Source: Hygrocybe punicea
Taxonomy: Eukaryota; Basidiomycota; Agaricomycetes; Agaricales; Hygrophoraceae
Assembly: GCA_963556145.1 (NCBI GenBank)
Contig: OY744464.1
Coordinates: 5,456,001 to 5,520,000, forward strand
Length of the DNA stretch: 64,000 nucleotides
Reading direction: 5' to 3'
The notes under the pieces are model-generated. The model ran no database searches and had not been told where the DNA came from. It saw only the letters and a list, made by a program, of their open reading frames with translations. The position numbers and the translations under genes are program-made. Shown one piece after another: positions 8,378 to 19,203 of this stretch. Position 1 is the first letter of the stretch. Each line of letters begins with the position of its first letter.

Positions 8378-8939
8378 TGTTACGGATCGCTGTTCTTATA
8401 GCGGACTCCGGCAACAAAGAACCAAACGAGGATGATATATAAAACGAGGAGTGAATACAAACAAATGTAAGAAGAGGGAGGGGTCTGAGTGTCTGGTAGC
8501 AATCGGGGGAAGAGTAGCTAGACTAAACTTAAGGTTACTAACTACAAATGTCCATGACTATATACTATCGAACGACTTCAGGGCTGGTTTCTTCGTCATG
8601 TGTGGCTGCGTCGAGGATAAGCTCCGAGATGAACGGCGTCTTCGTGTGCTTCGTGGTCTGTGGGTTTTAGGGTGCCAACGTGGTGGCCATCGGCTACGTT
8701 GCATGTCCGGTGTCAGCAGACAGCTGATTCGGTGATTGTGTTGCGCGGTATTATTAAGGGCTTGTACTAACGTGTATGATGTATCGGCGGCGATCGGATG
8801 ATGAGGATAGTCATGTGGATTTGGATATCGTCGTTGATTGTCGTCGATGATGTTCTGGACCCAAGTTATGACGTTGTTTTGTGACGTGGTGTCAGAGTCG
8901 GGGTCAGAAATGGGGGTTAGATCGGGGTAAAAGGTAACA
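8378..8939 (-). repeat. 5' LTR of the chromovirus
   Basis: 562 bp, TGTTAC...GTAACA on the plus strand, apparently identical to the other LTR. In element orientation U3 runs 8939 to 8531, the predicted transcript start is 8530, and R-U5 continues to 8378. Confidence 0.95.
8530..8564 (-). promoter_or_regulatory. LTR core promoter: TATA box and RNA start
   Basis: On the minus strand TATATAG occupies 8564-8558, about 28-34 bp upstream of 8530. At 8530 begins AAGTTTAGTCT, the segment complementary to the primer site. The TATA-to-start spacing and the self-primer rule (the RNA's first 11 nt pair with the PBS) point independently to the same start. The older LTR at base 6 keeps the start motif with one change. 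Confidence 0.65.
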
Positions 8940-8944
8940 ATAGT
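8940..8944 (+). repeat. Target-site duplication, right copy (ATAGT)
   Basis: Exact copy of 1812-1816, directly after the right LTR. Confidence 0.9.
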
Positions 8945-9816
8945 CCGGTCACCGCTGTGCAATGCCTCCGATCGTGTAGGGATATCACAGAAGCTGTTCG
9001 GTATCTTGCGGAACGCGGAATCCCCTTCAATACCCTCAATCCTTGCCCTGCCTTTTCACACCCACCTCCATCGACAGGCCCTCCACCACCCCCCATATCT
9101 CTCGGTGTGCGTGCAGTTGGCTACCAGCCTGATGCTGCTGATTATGCCGCTTATGAAGCGGCTCGAGACCATTTTCTATGTTCTCCACATGCACGTGAAG
9201 CAATCCTCAAGGGTGGTATTGTCTGGCGCCTCGCGATGGAATTCGTTGGCCCTGGACAGGTTCTCACTGGCCCCTCTAGTGCAGCCTTCTCTCGTGGGCA
9301 AGTCTTCCATTTTGCGGATGGCACTACTTTCTGTGACGATCACCTCGGTGAAGATGAGCTTGACCTCATATGTGGCGTATATAGGGTGTATACTGGTGGG
9401 TACCCTCTCTGGATTCGTCAGCCATGCGTTAAGTCAACGTGATGTAGGATCGAACCAACAGGTCTCCCATCTTTCCTGGTGGCCAAAGCACTCAACTTGG
9501 CAGAAGAGCCTTTTCAATGTTGGCCACTGGACTCCCGCTGCCGAGGACTGGTTTCAGAAATGTCTCGAACTCATCCAGCAGAACAAGGCCCCATGTCGGA
9601 CTGCTGGAAAGTGGTATGAATCTCTTCCGAGGCATGGAAGGTCACTGCGTTTGGCTCAGAAGATACATGAGGTAGCGGGCCGGTTCATAGAAGGCGAGAC
9701 ATTTCCGTAGTTTGTTGGTCTCGTTTCATTGTTTTTCCTTGTCTTACCATCCACGTCGACCACATTATTTACGTGATGTTCTTGTGTCCCTTCGTTTCAT
9801 AATAAAATTTATATTT

Positions 9817-12800
9817 CTACTGAAGTTTTTCTGTAAGAGACTGAATGAATGAGTTGACATCTTCTGGGAGCTGCATCTGTGCATCATCGTAAGTCTCCAA
9901 CTCATGAAGCTCCTGACCCCAATCCAGACCATCCGTAAAATTGAGACCTCTTCCCTGCCGAATGGAATACTTCAAAAGTTGAAGGGCTTCCATTAATTCA
10001 GGTGAAATGCGATTCCGTCATGCAGTCATAGTTTCCTTGCTTGACGAAAACACTCTTTCACAAGGCACTGCCGAAGCTTGTATCGGTAAAATGTCCATGG
10101 CGAGAGAAAAAATTCTCGGATAGCGAAGTTGATTTTCCTTGTCCAACTATGTTTAGCATGAAATGGATACATCTGTCATCGGCCTCACATACCTGCCAGT
10201 ATGTCAGACTCTTTGTTGTTGGCTGTGTATCGCGAAGGTAAGCTGCGGCCTCGACTTCTATTGCCCGTTGCACAACTGAGTGACCTCGAATACGGTTGAG
10301 GCCGAGGATGTCTCTCGCAGTGGGACGTGGCAGGACTGCAGGTGGTTCTGCATTTACTACAGGGCCCTCGGTTCCAGTAGTAGGGTCATACGGGCGAAGC
10401 TATGTAAGATAGAGTAATTCAGGTGATAAAAGCGGAAATATTATTGGTACATACGGCATTAATAAATAAATCTTTGGCCCAATCAACTCGCTCTGGCATG
10501 TACTCCTCGAGCCACGTCAATTTGATGGATGGATCTAGAACTGAAAAAAAACCGTCAGCAAAAGCAAAAAATTAGTTAGATACAGACTCATGGCCAGTGT
10601 GTAAGCAGGGACCATGTCCGTTCGGCTACTATATAATTCAAGTTTGTCGATCCCCTTCTGGACGATTTCAGAAGTTTCTGGATTCTGCTCTTGATGTACT
10701 TTCCAGACATTGAGCATCGCTTCAAATGCAGGTACGGCATGACATAATGTTGGAGTCTTCTCATGTGATAACATTTGTTGGAAGGCATGTGGAATCTGAC
10801 AATGATAATACATTATATAGAAAAGGAACAATCAAATACACTCACCTGGAGAATAGATTGAAATTTTCGAAGAGCGTTCCAGTCGGAATCACGGAGCTGG
10901 AACTTGTGCAGTTCAGAAAATTCCCGGCTTTCGAGGAAGGTGTCAAGAACCTAGATAACCACGTCAAATATTGGCCACGAAATAAAAAATAAAAAATACC
11001 TCTTGAAGATCAATGGCTCGTTCAATCATGAGTAATGTTGAAGACCACCTCACTTCCATGTCACGCAGAAGCTGAAGTTCCTTCTGCTCTAATCTCTCAA
11101 ACAAGGATGAAAAATACTGTCGGCGCAGAGAAGATGATCGGATCTAGTATAAAATAATGTTTTCGCATCAAAAGGTAAGTTGCTGCACAAGATAGCAAGA
11201 GAGAGACATACTGCACGAATGAGAGATTGGACAGTTGCAATTGGATCTCGGTCAATCCCTTCCAAGAAGTTTGCAGGGTAAAAGTCGTCAGCGGTTTCAG
11301 CCACATAGTCGAGATTGGTGATTGCCGCTAGCACAGCCTTGCAAGCAAGGTTGACGATGTGGGGGAAACATCTGGAGGTAAAGAGTATTAGTACTTATGG
11401 TGCAGCAACAAAATCATGTCACCTACCTAATTCGACACTCAATTTTGTCAAATTTGATTTTCCGTCGCCGAAGTTCACGCTCTAATATGGCCATGAACGT
11501 ATCATTGTTTGAGGCATTGTCGAGGGTAATCCATCCAATCTGAGAGGATGAGGGTCAACGAGAATACGAAGAAACTTTGAATATTGAATACCTTGTGAGT
11601 AATCATAAGCCGATCAGTAACGTATATGAATACATGGGCGAGATGCTCGCCATCATGTCGCCCAGGAACACGATGAAATCCCACCAAGTCGGAACGTAAT
11701 CTGAGAATGTGTTGACGGCCAGTGGGGGTTTCTTCAGTATGCGATTGGATCCAATGAGCCATGATAGCCATGAAAGGAGAACGATTCGGATCGGACCACA
11801 TATCCATTGTGAATGAAATCTTCCCTAATGAGTGCTGTTCCTTTATTAACAAGAATAGTCAAAATGCAGGTAGCAGCCGCTCTGACCTGCATGTCTTTAC
11901 TTAGTTGATCTAAATGTTCTTGAAACGTCTCTTCAATGCGTTTACGGATCGTAGTCCTGCCAGGAATATCCGACTCCCGAAGTTCTTCTCGAAGCATGAG
12001 GAAAATTGCCCGCAGATGCGGTGATTCGACAACATTGATTGACTAAAATAATGATATCTCATCAATACAGGAATATAAAACAATCGAAAAATATACCTGA
12101 TCATCGCCGACAATGAACTCGATGATTGCGTCAACGAAAGCTTCCCTCGAGTACGATGTGCGTTCTTGCGGCATCCGTCCTGTTGGTTGCCCTTTACCCT
12201 TTCGATATCCATCCAGGGCAGCCTGGGCACTCTTTGCCTTTATCTTGATGCCCAACTCGTCACAACCAGACACCCAAACATTCATGTGTTCCTCTATCAA
12301 GTGACGGCGAATAGTCCCGGTGGATGTCTTGCCACTAAATTTGGTAATCTTATAGCTTGGATTCGTTGCATGGATATTTCTATTTAAGTCGTTCAGCATC
12401 ATATAATAACTAGGATGTGGAAACACATACCCGCAGAACATGCAACTATACTGGTTTCCCATCTTTTCGAAGAAAGTCCACACGTCCGATGCGATGTGAC
12501 GAGACTTGTTGCCTGCGGGACCATTCGTTCGCGATGAACGAGTTGCCGGATTTGCTGCAGGTGGCCGTGGGTTATGGTTGGATTCTGACCCACTAGACTT
12601 AGAGCTGGACGTTGACACCGGCGACACCGGCGACGTTGGTGAGGACGTGGACGTAGCAGTTGCTAGGTCAAAGAGTGGGAGTGAAGGTTGCTGTGAAGTC
12701 GAGGCTTGTGGAGGTGAAAGTGAGGTGAAGGGACCATCACTGGGAGAACTCGATGGTAATCGGAATGTGACTTGTCGAATGGGTATGATTGGGCTGCCAG

Positions 12801-13269
12801 AAGAGAATAAGTTGGGTGAGTTGCGAGAAGAAGCTGCGACAGGCGTCTTCCTTTGTTGACGACGACGGCGTGAGCAAGGAGATGGTGTAAATAGAATATC
12901 GACAGCTGCTGCTGCGTTGTTTGGGTCATTAGCTTTTGCAGAAAGAACCCTTCGCCGAGCACGGTCCAATATCGCAGGCCCCACCTGTCAAATCGGTGTA
13001 ATGGCTGGGTTGGTAGGTCTTGATAGAAAGCCAGGACCAAAGGGATCATCGATGTCTACTTCAACGGCCTTGCCCTTTCCTTTGTCTCGATGGATCGGTT
13101 CAGGAGTTGGAGTGGACGGTTGAGGTACTGGATATGTATGAGAATGTCAGCACCGTATATGAGTGGGTTTAAAAGTGAAATATCTACCTTGAATTCGGAA
13201 GGATGTTTGAAGCGCGCCATTTGCAAAGGCAGTCGTCTTGGACTTTTTGGCTCCACGTCGAGGAGGCAT
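9817..13269 (-). pseudogene. hAT-family transposase with BED zinc finger, two premature stops
   Basis: Twelve exons can be joined: 13269-13188, 13127-12097, 12042-11887, 11840-11592, 11539-11427, 11371-11212, 11143-11000, 10950-10846, 10795-10588, 10540-10455, 10399-10193, 10146-9817. They total 2871 nt, or 956 codons plus stop. A Ser/Pro-rich N-terminus leads to a BED finger (SDVWTFFEKMGNQYSCMFCG ... TIRRHLIEEH), then the transposase core (GKISFTMDMWSD, IGWITLDNASNN, CFPHIVNLACKAVL, MEVRWSSTLLMIERA, AMILDPSIKLTW) and the C-terminal hAT dimerisation region (SAVPCERVFSSSKET). Splicing and frame are intact except for two in-frame TGA codons: 12990-12988 (PI*QVGP) and 10020-10018 (MTA*RNRIS). 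Each fits a CGA-to-TGA change, the signature of methyl-CpG decay. No clear terminal repeat is seen beside it on the left. Confidence 0.9.
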
Positions 13270-13871
13270 ATTGGTCTAAAGAGTTATGCAAAGTTCAGTC
13301 GAATATATGATGACTGATGTGAATTTCAATTTAACGGACCTCCAGACACGATAGCTTTCCAAGGGTGTAACCGATCTCAATCAAGACGTATTGCAACTTG
13401 TGTGCATGCTGTATGACTATTGTCCTGCCATGAACGCTACTAACAATTACATTTCTCCTGTACAACGTGGTGAATAAGTTGAAGATGCAGACGTAACCGG
13501 GTGAGTTTGATGGTGGATGTATGAAATACACATGAAATACAAATTATTGGTAAAAGTACAATAGAAAAAATATGAACGTCTCAGTAGTGGCAAAGGGAAA
13601 AAAACGTGGAGATTAAAAAAACACGGTGCTAAGCGAAACAGCATGCAGACACATGTATCGAGGGTGTGGTCTTGATCTGTTCCTTGTGTCAAACGGGCAG
13701 ATCCTGGTGCAAGATATGAATAGGATGACAACCCATTGCGAAGAGGGGGATAAGTCAACGTACCCAGAGCCGGGGAAGCAAAGAGTAGGGGGAAGACGAC
13801 GCCAGCCATAGCAAAATGGCAGATAAGAACCTCAGTGTCGGCATCGGCAGATAACACAACCAGGAAGGAAC
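13270..13871. other. No gene recognised
   Basis: Lies upstream of the hAT transposase (its promoter side). Short open frames on both strands show no domain. Confidence 0.5.
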
Positions 13872-13939
13872 ATCTCCCTATGATTCAATCAAGGGGAGAG
13901 GAGAGACAAGAATCTCCCTATGATTCAATCAAGGGGAGA
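13872..13939 (+). repeat. Two-copy 40-bp-period tandem repeat
   Basis: ATCTCCCTATGATTCAATCA followed by AGGGGAGA occurs at 13872-13899 and again at 13912-13939, with a 12-bp purine-rich spacer. Confidence 0.85.
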
Positions 13940-14043
13940 TGAAGAGAAAAGACTTAGAATGGCGCTCAACAGTAACTCGATCATGTGACCGTGAGACTTG
14001 AGCTTCACCATACTGTGACCGCAAGAGCCTTATGTTCTTCTCA

Positions 14044-14140
14044 ACCATCTTTGCCAGTGCCGAGCACCAGCAAAGACTTGTCCCCGTCGCTTTCTACCAT
14101 CTTTGCCAGTGCTGAGCACCGCAAAGTCTCGTCCCTGTTG
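14044..14140 (+). repeat. Degenerate 52-bp tandem duplication
   Basis: ACCATCTTTGCCAGTGC(C/T)GAGCACC... appears at about 14044-14091 and 14096-14140. A third diverged echo (CACTAGTGCTGGGCACT) lies near 14215. Nothing else is recognised between 13940 and 14400. Confidence 0.6.
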
Positions 14141-14405
14141 TCTCTGCATCTCCCTGTCTTCGGCCTTCATCATCTTATTTTATGGTCCATATTTCATGTC
14201 CTTCCATCTGTTTCACTAGTGCTGGGCACTCAAACTTTTCACAAGTCATCGCCTTTTCCTATCCCCCTGTGTACTGGGGGTGTCTCGACATCTTCTACCT
14301 GTGGTCTCTCTCATAATACTTGCAATGATTTGCGTGTTGCACTTGGTGATTTCGTGTCAGCCTGCATGTAGCAACATCCTCACATTCTCCCTGTAGACAA
14401 CTCGG

Positions 14406-15340
14406 TTGAGGGCATCAGCGGAATATATTGGACATTTGCCCTGGACTATCCGTTTTTTCAAGGTGAGTCAGTCGAACCCTGCATTGCAAAAAATGATGTC
14501 TAATTTTGATGGGACTAGCCTACTCTCCCACCTGCAAGGACCATTCTCTCCTTCGTGGTGGAACATGATTTTGTCAAACAAATTTTGTCCTGGTGCGAGT
14601 ATTCGGAGTCGAGGATGTAATCATGATGGCAGTCAACAATCTCGGTGAGAGCAGTTATATTTCTCGAATAGCAATAATTATTCTGATTTCTTTCATCTTA
14701 TGGTTCTCTTGCACGCTCCAAGGCTATCGACATGGCATTGGAGACAACAATTTAGCCCTTGCCATGTACAACCTCTGCTCGACAATGGATCCCCTTTGGA
14801 ACTCTTTGATGGTTGGAGGGTTTAAAGATAGCGGTAAACTATCACTCATCGATTCCTTAGCTGGCGAACTCGGTCTTGATATCTATGTCATCAGCCTTTC
14901 TTGAAGCTGAATCCTAGCATAAGTACTGCATAAGTGATAATACTTTGACGACGTTAATGGGATATGTTTCAATCAGGCAAGTCGCTTTCTCGCATGGCTA
15001 TACATTTACGTGCTCCGTCAGTCGTGACATTATGTCCACCTATGAATGCAACTGAAACTACTCACACTTCAAGGCTATGTCTGTGTGGACTCTTAAACAG
15101 CCTCGATGGTGTCACTGCTGCTGAAGTCAGGTATGTCGACCCTCCAAATAAAATAAAATAAAATAAAAGTAAAAATTAGGAGACATAATTTTGCTGCCTC
15201 TTATTTGCTACAACGAACCACATCGAGTGTCTGGATCCAGCGAAACCGGACGTTTGGGTCAACAGAACGAACGCAAGCCAAGAGTGTCTTCAAATGGCTT
15301 CCCTTACAAACCCTCTCGCATCTCAGTAACGCCCGAAGCA
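14406..15340 (+). pseudogene. Decayed BCS1-like AAA ATPase
   Basis: Fragments of a BCS1-type mitochondrial AAA ATPase are readable in different frames: SLAGELGLDIYVISLS (about 14850-14900), LCGLLNSLDGVTAAE (about 15085-15125) and FATTNHIECLDPAKPDVWVN (about 15209-15270). The usual Walker A (GPPGTGKTS) has decayed to GFKDSGKLS, the stretch between Walker A and the 'GLLNxxDG' motif is largely missing, and the fragments do not join by plausible splicing. In life the protein unfolds or translocates substrates in the inner mitochondrial membrane; mushroom genomes carry many such paralogues. It lies between the hAT transposase and an orphan hAT end, so it may have been carried there by the transposon. 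Confidence 0.7.
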
Positions 15341-15641
15341 TTGACAATGTGAGCTTCTTTCTATAGGTCAGATTTAATGGCTCAATGTTTCATCTCTTCA
15401 GTATCAAATGGTGACTGTTACAAGTTACGATATGACATGGTTGTTCATCAAGGTAATTGAGACTATGTAGATGCAATAATTATTCAGTATTATTATATTT
15501 TACACCAAAATCTATCCTTCATTAGCACAGCAGTCGTCTGGTGATGTTTTGAGCCTTGGGCAATGCCAGAAAACCAGTTGCGAGCCAGCAAACACTCCGG
15601 AAACCTCGAAATCATTATATTTCCTAATTTGGAAATTTTGT
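15341..15641. other. No feature recognised
   Basis: AT-rich sequence between the BCS1-like remnant and the hAT terminus. Nothing supportable. Confidence 0.5.
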
Positions 15642-15769
15642 AACGGCTCAAAACGGCTAGCCACGGCTAAGCCGAGGTTTAACCGTTAGCCGTAGCAACA
15701 GCTCGGCTCGGCTAATCATCGGCTCGGCTCAATCGGCTAACGGTTTCGGACCGAGCCGTGGCAACACTA
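15642..15769 (+). mobile_element. Right terminus of a hAT-type element (orphan end)
   Basis: The block is packed with variants of CGGCT(C/A)GGCT in both directions and ends ...CCGAGCCGTGGCAACACTA. Read inward from 15769 it starts TAGTGTTGCCACGGCTCGG, the look of a hAT terminus with subterminal repeats. No matching left end (TAGTGTTGCC... on the plus strand) is visible in the window. Confidence 0.65.
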
Positions 15770-16470
15770 ATATATGCCCTGTAACATGCCTGAAATCAGC
15801 ACCTACGATGACTTTTTCCAACAATTCAGCCCCTCCGACTCTGGCTATGCATCTGGAAATACCTCAGGCACCTCTAATAACTCAACCAACATACTAGAAG
15901 ACAATGAAAACGCTGATGCTCATAGGCATACTTACCCCTTCCTGCTGCTTTTTTGGGGCCAGGAGCCCTCCCCCATCCATCCCCTTTCTATTTTCCCCAT
16001 CCACCTCACTTCCAGGCCCTTTCCCCACCATGCATTGCCACCCCCCACTCCATGCAACCTTCCCCACCCCCCATCATCCATCCCAGCCCTCACTCACCCT
16101 CTAGCACCCTTTGCCACCAATTTCAGACCCCATCTGGCGCCCCCGTGAAGGTGAGTACCCACCGGTTCAATGGTAGCACCCCATGTATCCTTATTTTTTG
16201 TTTCTTTTATTTCTCTTTTATTTGCTGTATTATCATGTATATTAGACTATCTATAGTAAGTACAAGAATAAATATATGATATACAAAAAAATCAGCTTGA
16301 AAAGACAGGGGGAGAGTGAGTAAGTCGAGCTTGGAGCTCAAGGGTGGCAGTGGCGGCAAGATCCAGGCAGCGGTGGAAAGATCCGATCCTGATCCCCATT
16401 TTGGACAGATATCATTATCTAATCTATACACTTGTAGTTATGGTGTTGCTGGTATCACTGGGGATATTTG
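15770..16470. other. Low-complexity, Pro/Ser-coding stretch without a supported gene
   Basis: An ORF from 15774 (MPCNMPEISTYDDFFQQF...) is C-rich and becomes a proline-rich run. It has no domain and no clear splice partner. I see nothing firm here. Confidence 0.35.
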
Positions 16471-16689
16471 TAGGGTTTGAAAGTCCGGTCCGGTCCGGTT
16501 TTTTGACAAATTTTCAAAAGACCGCAACCGGAACCGGTTGCCATAACACCACAAGATGGCACAACCTAGACTCAACCGCTCAGAACCGGTCTCTTGCGGT
16601 TCAGTTGCTGTCTTCTAACCTGATTTAACTGGTCCTTCCATTAACCGGTTGCTAAACCAGTTGAAACCGGTCAGAACCGAAGTAAATAC

Positions 16690-16738
16690 AATAAATAACA
16701 ACTAATGTATTAACAATAAATAACAACTAATGTATTAA
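16690..16738 (+). repeat. 25-bp direct repeat, two copies
   Basis: AATAAATAACAACTAATGTA plus TT occurs twice in tandem with a 25-bp period. Confidence 0.85.
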
Positions 16739-17019
16739 ATTTTAATAAATAAAGTTGGCAGCCACGATTATGAGCACGTCGGTGATCGCGTTGGGCGCAC
16801 GGGTAGGCGCAGACGCGTTGGCCGCTCTGTTGGGTGCGTGGGTGGTTGTGGACGCATTGGCGCGTTGGCGGCGTGTTGGCGGCCCTGTTGCTGGTGTTGT
16901 GGTGGGTGCCCAACACAGCCATCCTCCGAGTCCCGGTTACCTCGCGGTTGCAGCGCCAACGTCGATTGACGTGGCGGTGCGCATCCACGAGGTATGTTGG
17001 GGGTTGGTGGTGGGATGGC

Positions 17020-17165
17020 CGTGGCCGTCGTCATGGTCGTGGTCGTGGTTGTCGTTGTCGTTGCGGTCGTGGTGGTCGTGGTTGTGACGGTCATTGTCTG
17101 CGTTGTGGTGGTGATGGTGGTGGTGGTGGTGGTGGTGGTGGTGGTGATGTTCGTGGTTGATGTTG
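17020..17165 (+). repeat. GT/GGT-rich microsatellite
   Basis: Imperfect GTCGTG and GGT repeats culminating in an uninterrupted (GGT)n run near 17115-17150. The open frames predicted over it on both strands are low-complexity artefacts. Confidence 0.8.
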
Positions 17166-17828
17166 TTATTGTCGTCGTCCCATTTGGAGGGCCGTGGGTG
17201 TTGTTGCTGTCGTCGGGGTGGTGGTGGTGGTGGCCGTCGTTGTCATCCTCGTCCTCGCCGCCTGTCGTCCTCGTTGGGTGCTTGTGTTGTTTGTGTTGGT
17301 ACTGCTGTTGTCGTCGTTTGTGTAATTAGTAGCTGAGAAAACAAAAAAACAAAAAAAAATACTTACATACTGCAACGGGGTTGGGTGCACCGGCCCCTCG
17401 CTGCCCTTCTCCCCATGTCCCATCGTTGTCCGTCATCGTTGTTGCCGTTCTCCGTCGTTGTTGTCATCGTGTTAGTGTAGAATAGACAATAAACCATGAT
17501 TGAAACCACTTACCTTCTGCAGCAGGATGGGCGCGCCAACCCCCGCTGCCTTTTCTCGTTTTGCGTTCCCTCGTGACGCCGCCATTTTGCTGCCATCGTC
17601 GTCATTTGCCACCGTCAGTCGACCTTGTAGTGGTGTTGAAAAAATCCGGTTGTAACCGGTTACAACAGGTTACAACTCGGTTGCGTAAGCTTCATCCACA
17701 TCGGGAAACCGCAACCGGCAACCTCCCAAAAGTGGCCCAACCGCAACTGGCGGTCCGGTTTTTTTGCGGTTGGGTCCGGTCCAGTTCCGGTTTTTTTCCG
17801 GTCCTATGGACTGGACTTTAAAACACTA

Positions 17829-19070
17829 GGTGTTACAGCACATCTATTTTTTCATTTTCATTGCTGCTTTGGGCATTTTAGTTGCTTCAAAGGCAGGCAG
17901 TCACGCATCACATGATGCCTGTTGTTAATTCCTGGGAAACTGGGCCCTGTCATGCTGCAAGTGTGGTTGCCACCATACATTTGGCTTGTTACTAATAGCA
18001 GTGGACGATAGCGATTCTGATACTGAGTTTGAAAAAAATAGCTTACATAAGCTTCCTTTCCGAGCCAAAGCAACAGATTCTCATGAAAAATAATCTGTAG
18101 CTCTCTCAGAAGTGAACCCAAAAAATATGGTGCTTGAAGGGCACAATTACAGTGTTGATTAAATGCATTTGTACTTTTCAAAATTCTCCTAAATGCAAGG
18201 GATTTTAAATAATACAATATTTTGTCCAATCATTAAGCATGAAGACTGTTTGTGCAGGCATAAGGCCACAGGGAAGAACATACCATTATTGCATTGGGAG
18301 AGCTAACAGGTTAAGTTTGAATAGAAAAGGAAGACACCAGGAAATTTGCATAGTGTATCACAAAAATATAACTTCTTTTCATCCACTTTCTCACTAGATT
18401 ATTTAATTTCTCTTTAGATACATTTGAGAATATTCTGGAAAAATTCTGAGAATAAGATGGCTTTGGAAGGTATTTTCTCCAATTTTCTTTAGTTATAGCA
18501 TGGGGTATTTATTTGGAAACACTATCACATGCCCCGCAGGGCAGATTTTTTTTGATTCCACTCTCCTAGCTTTCTGTAAATGCTTGCTATTGTAAACAGT
18601 CTCTAGTCAATCCCTGACAAATAAACACCTAGACACATTGAATATAACTTATGTTGTTTGTGTTGATATGATTATTTCTTTCCATTCAAAAATATTATTA
18701 ATTTTTTATTCTACTGTCCACTGATACCGGTATCGGGCCATACATTTGACTACAGTACTAGACGGCAATACCCGCGGTCTAGTCTAGTTTGACTACAACT
18801 GTGGGAAGGTCAGGTGCCCAACAATGGAGCGGAAACGAATAGAAGCGTGCCTAAATCACGTCGACATCTGGTGCTCCGCGCCTGCATGTTTCAAAGTATG
18901 TACTTTCCTGAGCTGGTTGGTGTAAATTACACCAACAACTTGAATATGTTATTAGCCATGACCTATTACAAGAGAAGTCGCAAAGAAGACCGCATTTCTT
19001 TGTAGACCGAATGTGGACGAGCGTTAAACGTTAAACGTTAACCCGAGTAGAACAAGTCTCGAACTTCAAG
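17829..19070. other. AT-rich region without a recognised gene
   Basis: A minus-strand frame of 123 codons at 17858-18229 (MDKILYYLKSLAF...) is the longest, but it has no recognisable domain. A near-repeat GTTAAACGTTAAACGTTAA lies at 19023-19042. I find nothing else to support. Confidence 0.4.
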
Positions 19071-19203
19071 CCTTGGCTATGTTCATCATGTTCTCACCCT
19101 GTCCAGTCTTATCTTTAAATTCCATTGACATTGTTCGCTCGAGCAGTTGCTCTACTGTCCCTTCCGTCTTGTCGCGGAAACACCATGATCATGAATTTAC
19201 TCC

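Larger units (their letters stand above)
1817..8939 (-). mobile_element. Complete Ty3/gypsy chromovirus (LTR retrotransposon), 7123 bp
   Basis: The element reads 5' to 3' on the minus strand: LTR, self-primer site, gag, pol, third ORF, weak polypurine tract, LTR. LTRs of 562 bp begin TGTTAC and end GTAACA, a perfect 6-bp inverted terminus, and are flanked by a 5-bp duplication. Both ORFs are open from end to end with no stop or frameshift apart from the programmed gag-pol slip, and the LTRs appear identical by eye, so integration was very recent and the copy may still be active. The chromodomain and the Tf1-like primer arrangement place it among the chromoviruses. It has landed in frame inside a host coding sequence. 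Confidence 0.95.
1595..9710 (+). pseudogene. Host gene of an unnamed mushroom protein family, split by the retrotransposon
   Basis: Two host pieces flank the young element. The left piece (1595-1816, left limit uncertain) ends ...NIDWLLTVDS; the right piece resumes at 8945 as PVTAVQCLRSCRDITEAV and stays in the same frame once the element and one copy of ATAGT are removed. An intron at 9396-9447 (GTGGGT..TAG) then joins VYRVYTG to SNQQVSHLSWWPKHS, and the last exon ends at the TAG at 9708-9710. Motifs such as GGIVWRLAMEFV, DELDLICGV and SHLSWWPK recall a lineage-specific family of uncharacterised Agaricomycete proteins that I know only as hypothetical proteins. Joined, it would be roughly 310 residues. 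The insertion should abolish its product, so it is a freshly disrupted gene or was already a fragment. Confidence 0.6.
16471..17828 (+). mobile_element. 1.36-kb non-autonomous TIR element (hAT-like)
   Basis: The left end reads TAGGGTTTGAAAGTCCGGTCC and the right end, inverted, TAGTGTTTTAAAGTCCAGTCC. Both ends carry many copies of AACCGG/CCGGTT in the outer 200 bp. No transposase is encoded. The interior includes a 25-bp duplication (16690-16738) and a long GT/GGT-rich stretch. Flanking octamers (GATATTTG and GGTGTTAC) match at only 4 of 8 places, so the insertion is old or the duplication has decayed. Confidence 0.65.

Noticed and set aside
12506..12859. A 117-codon plus-strand frame rich in Gly, Asp and Val.
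   Set aside because: Antisense shadow of the Ser/Pro-rich part of the hAT transposase.
16755..17330. Overlapping Val/Thr-rich open frames on both strands.
   Set aside because: Products of the GT/GGT microsatellite; no start context, splice logic or domain.
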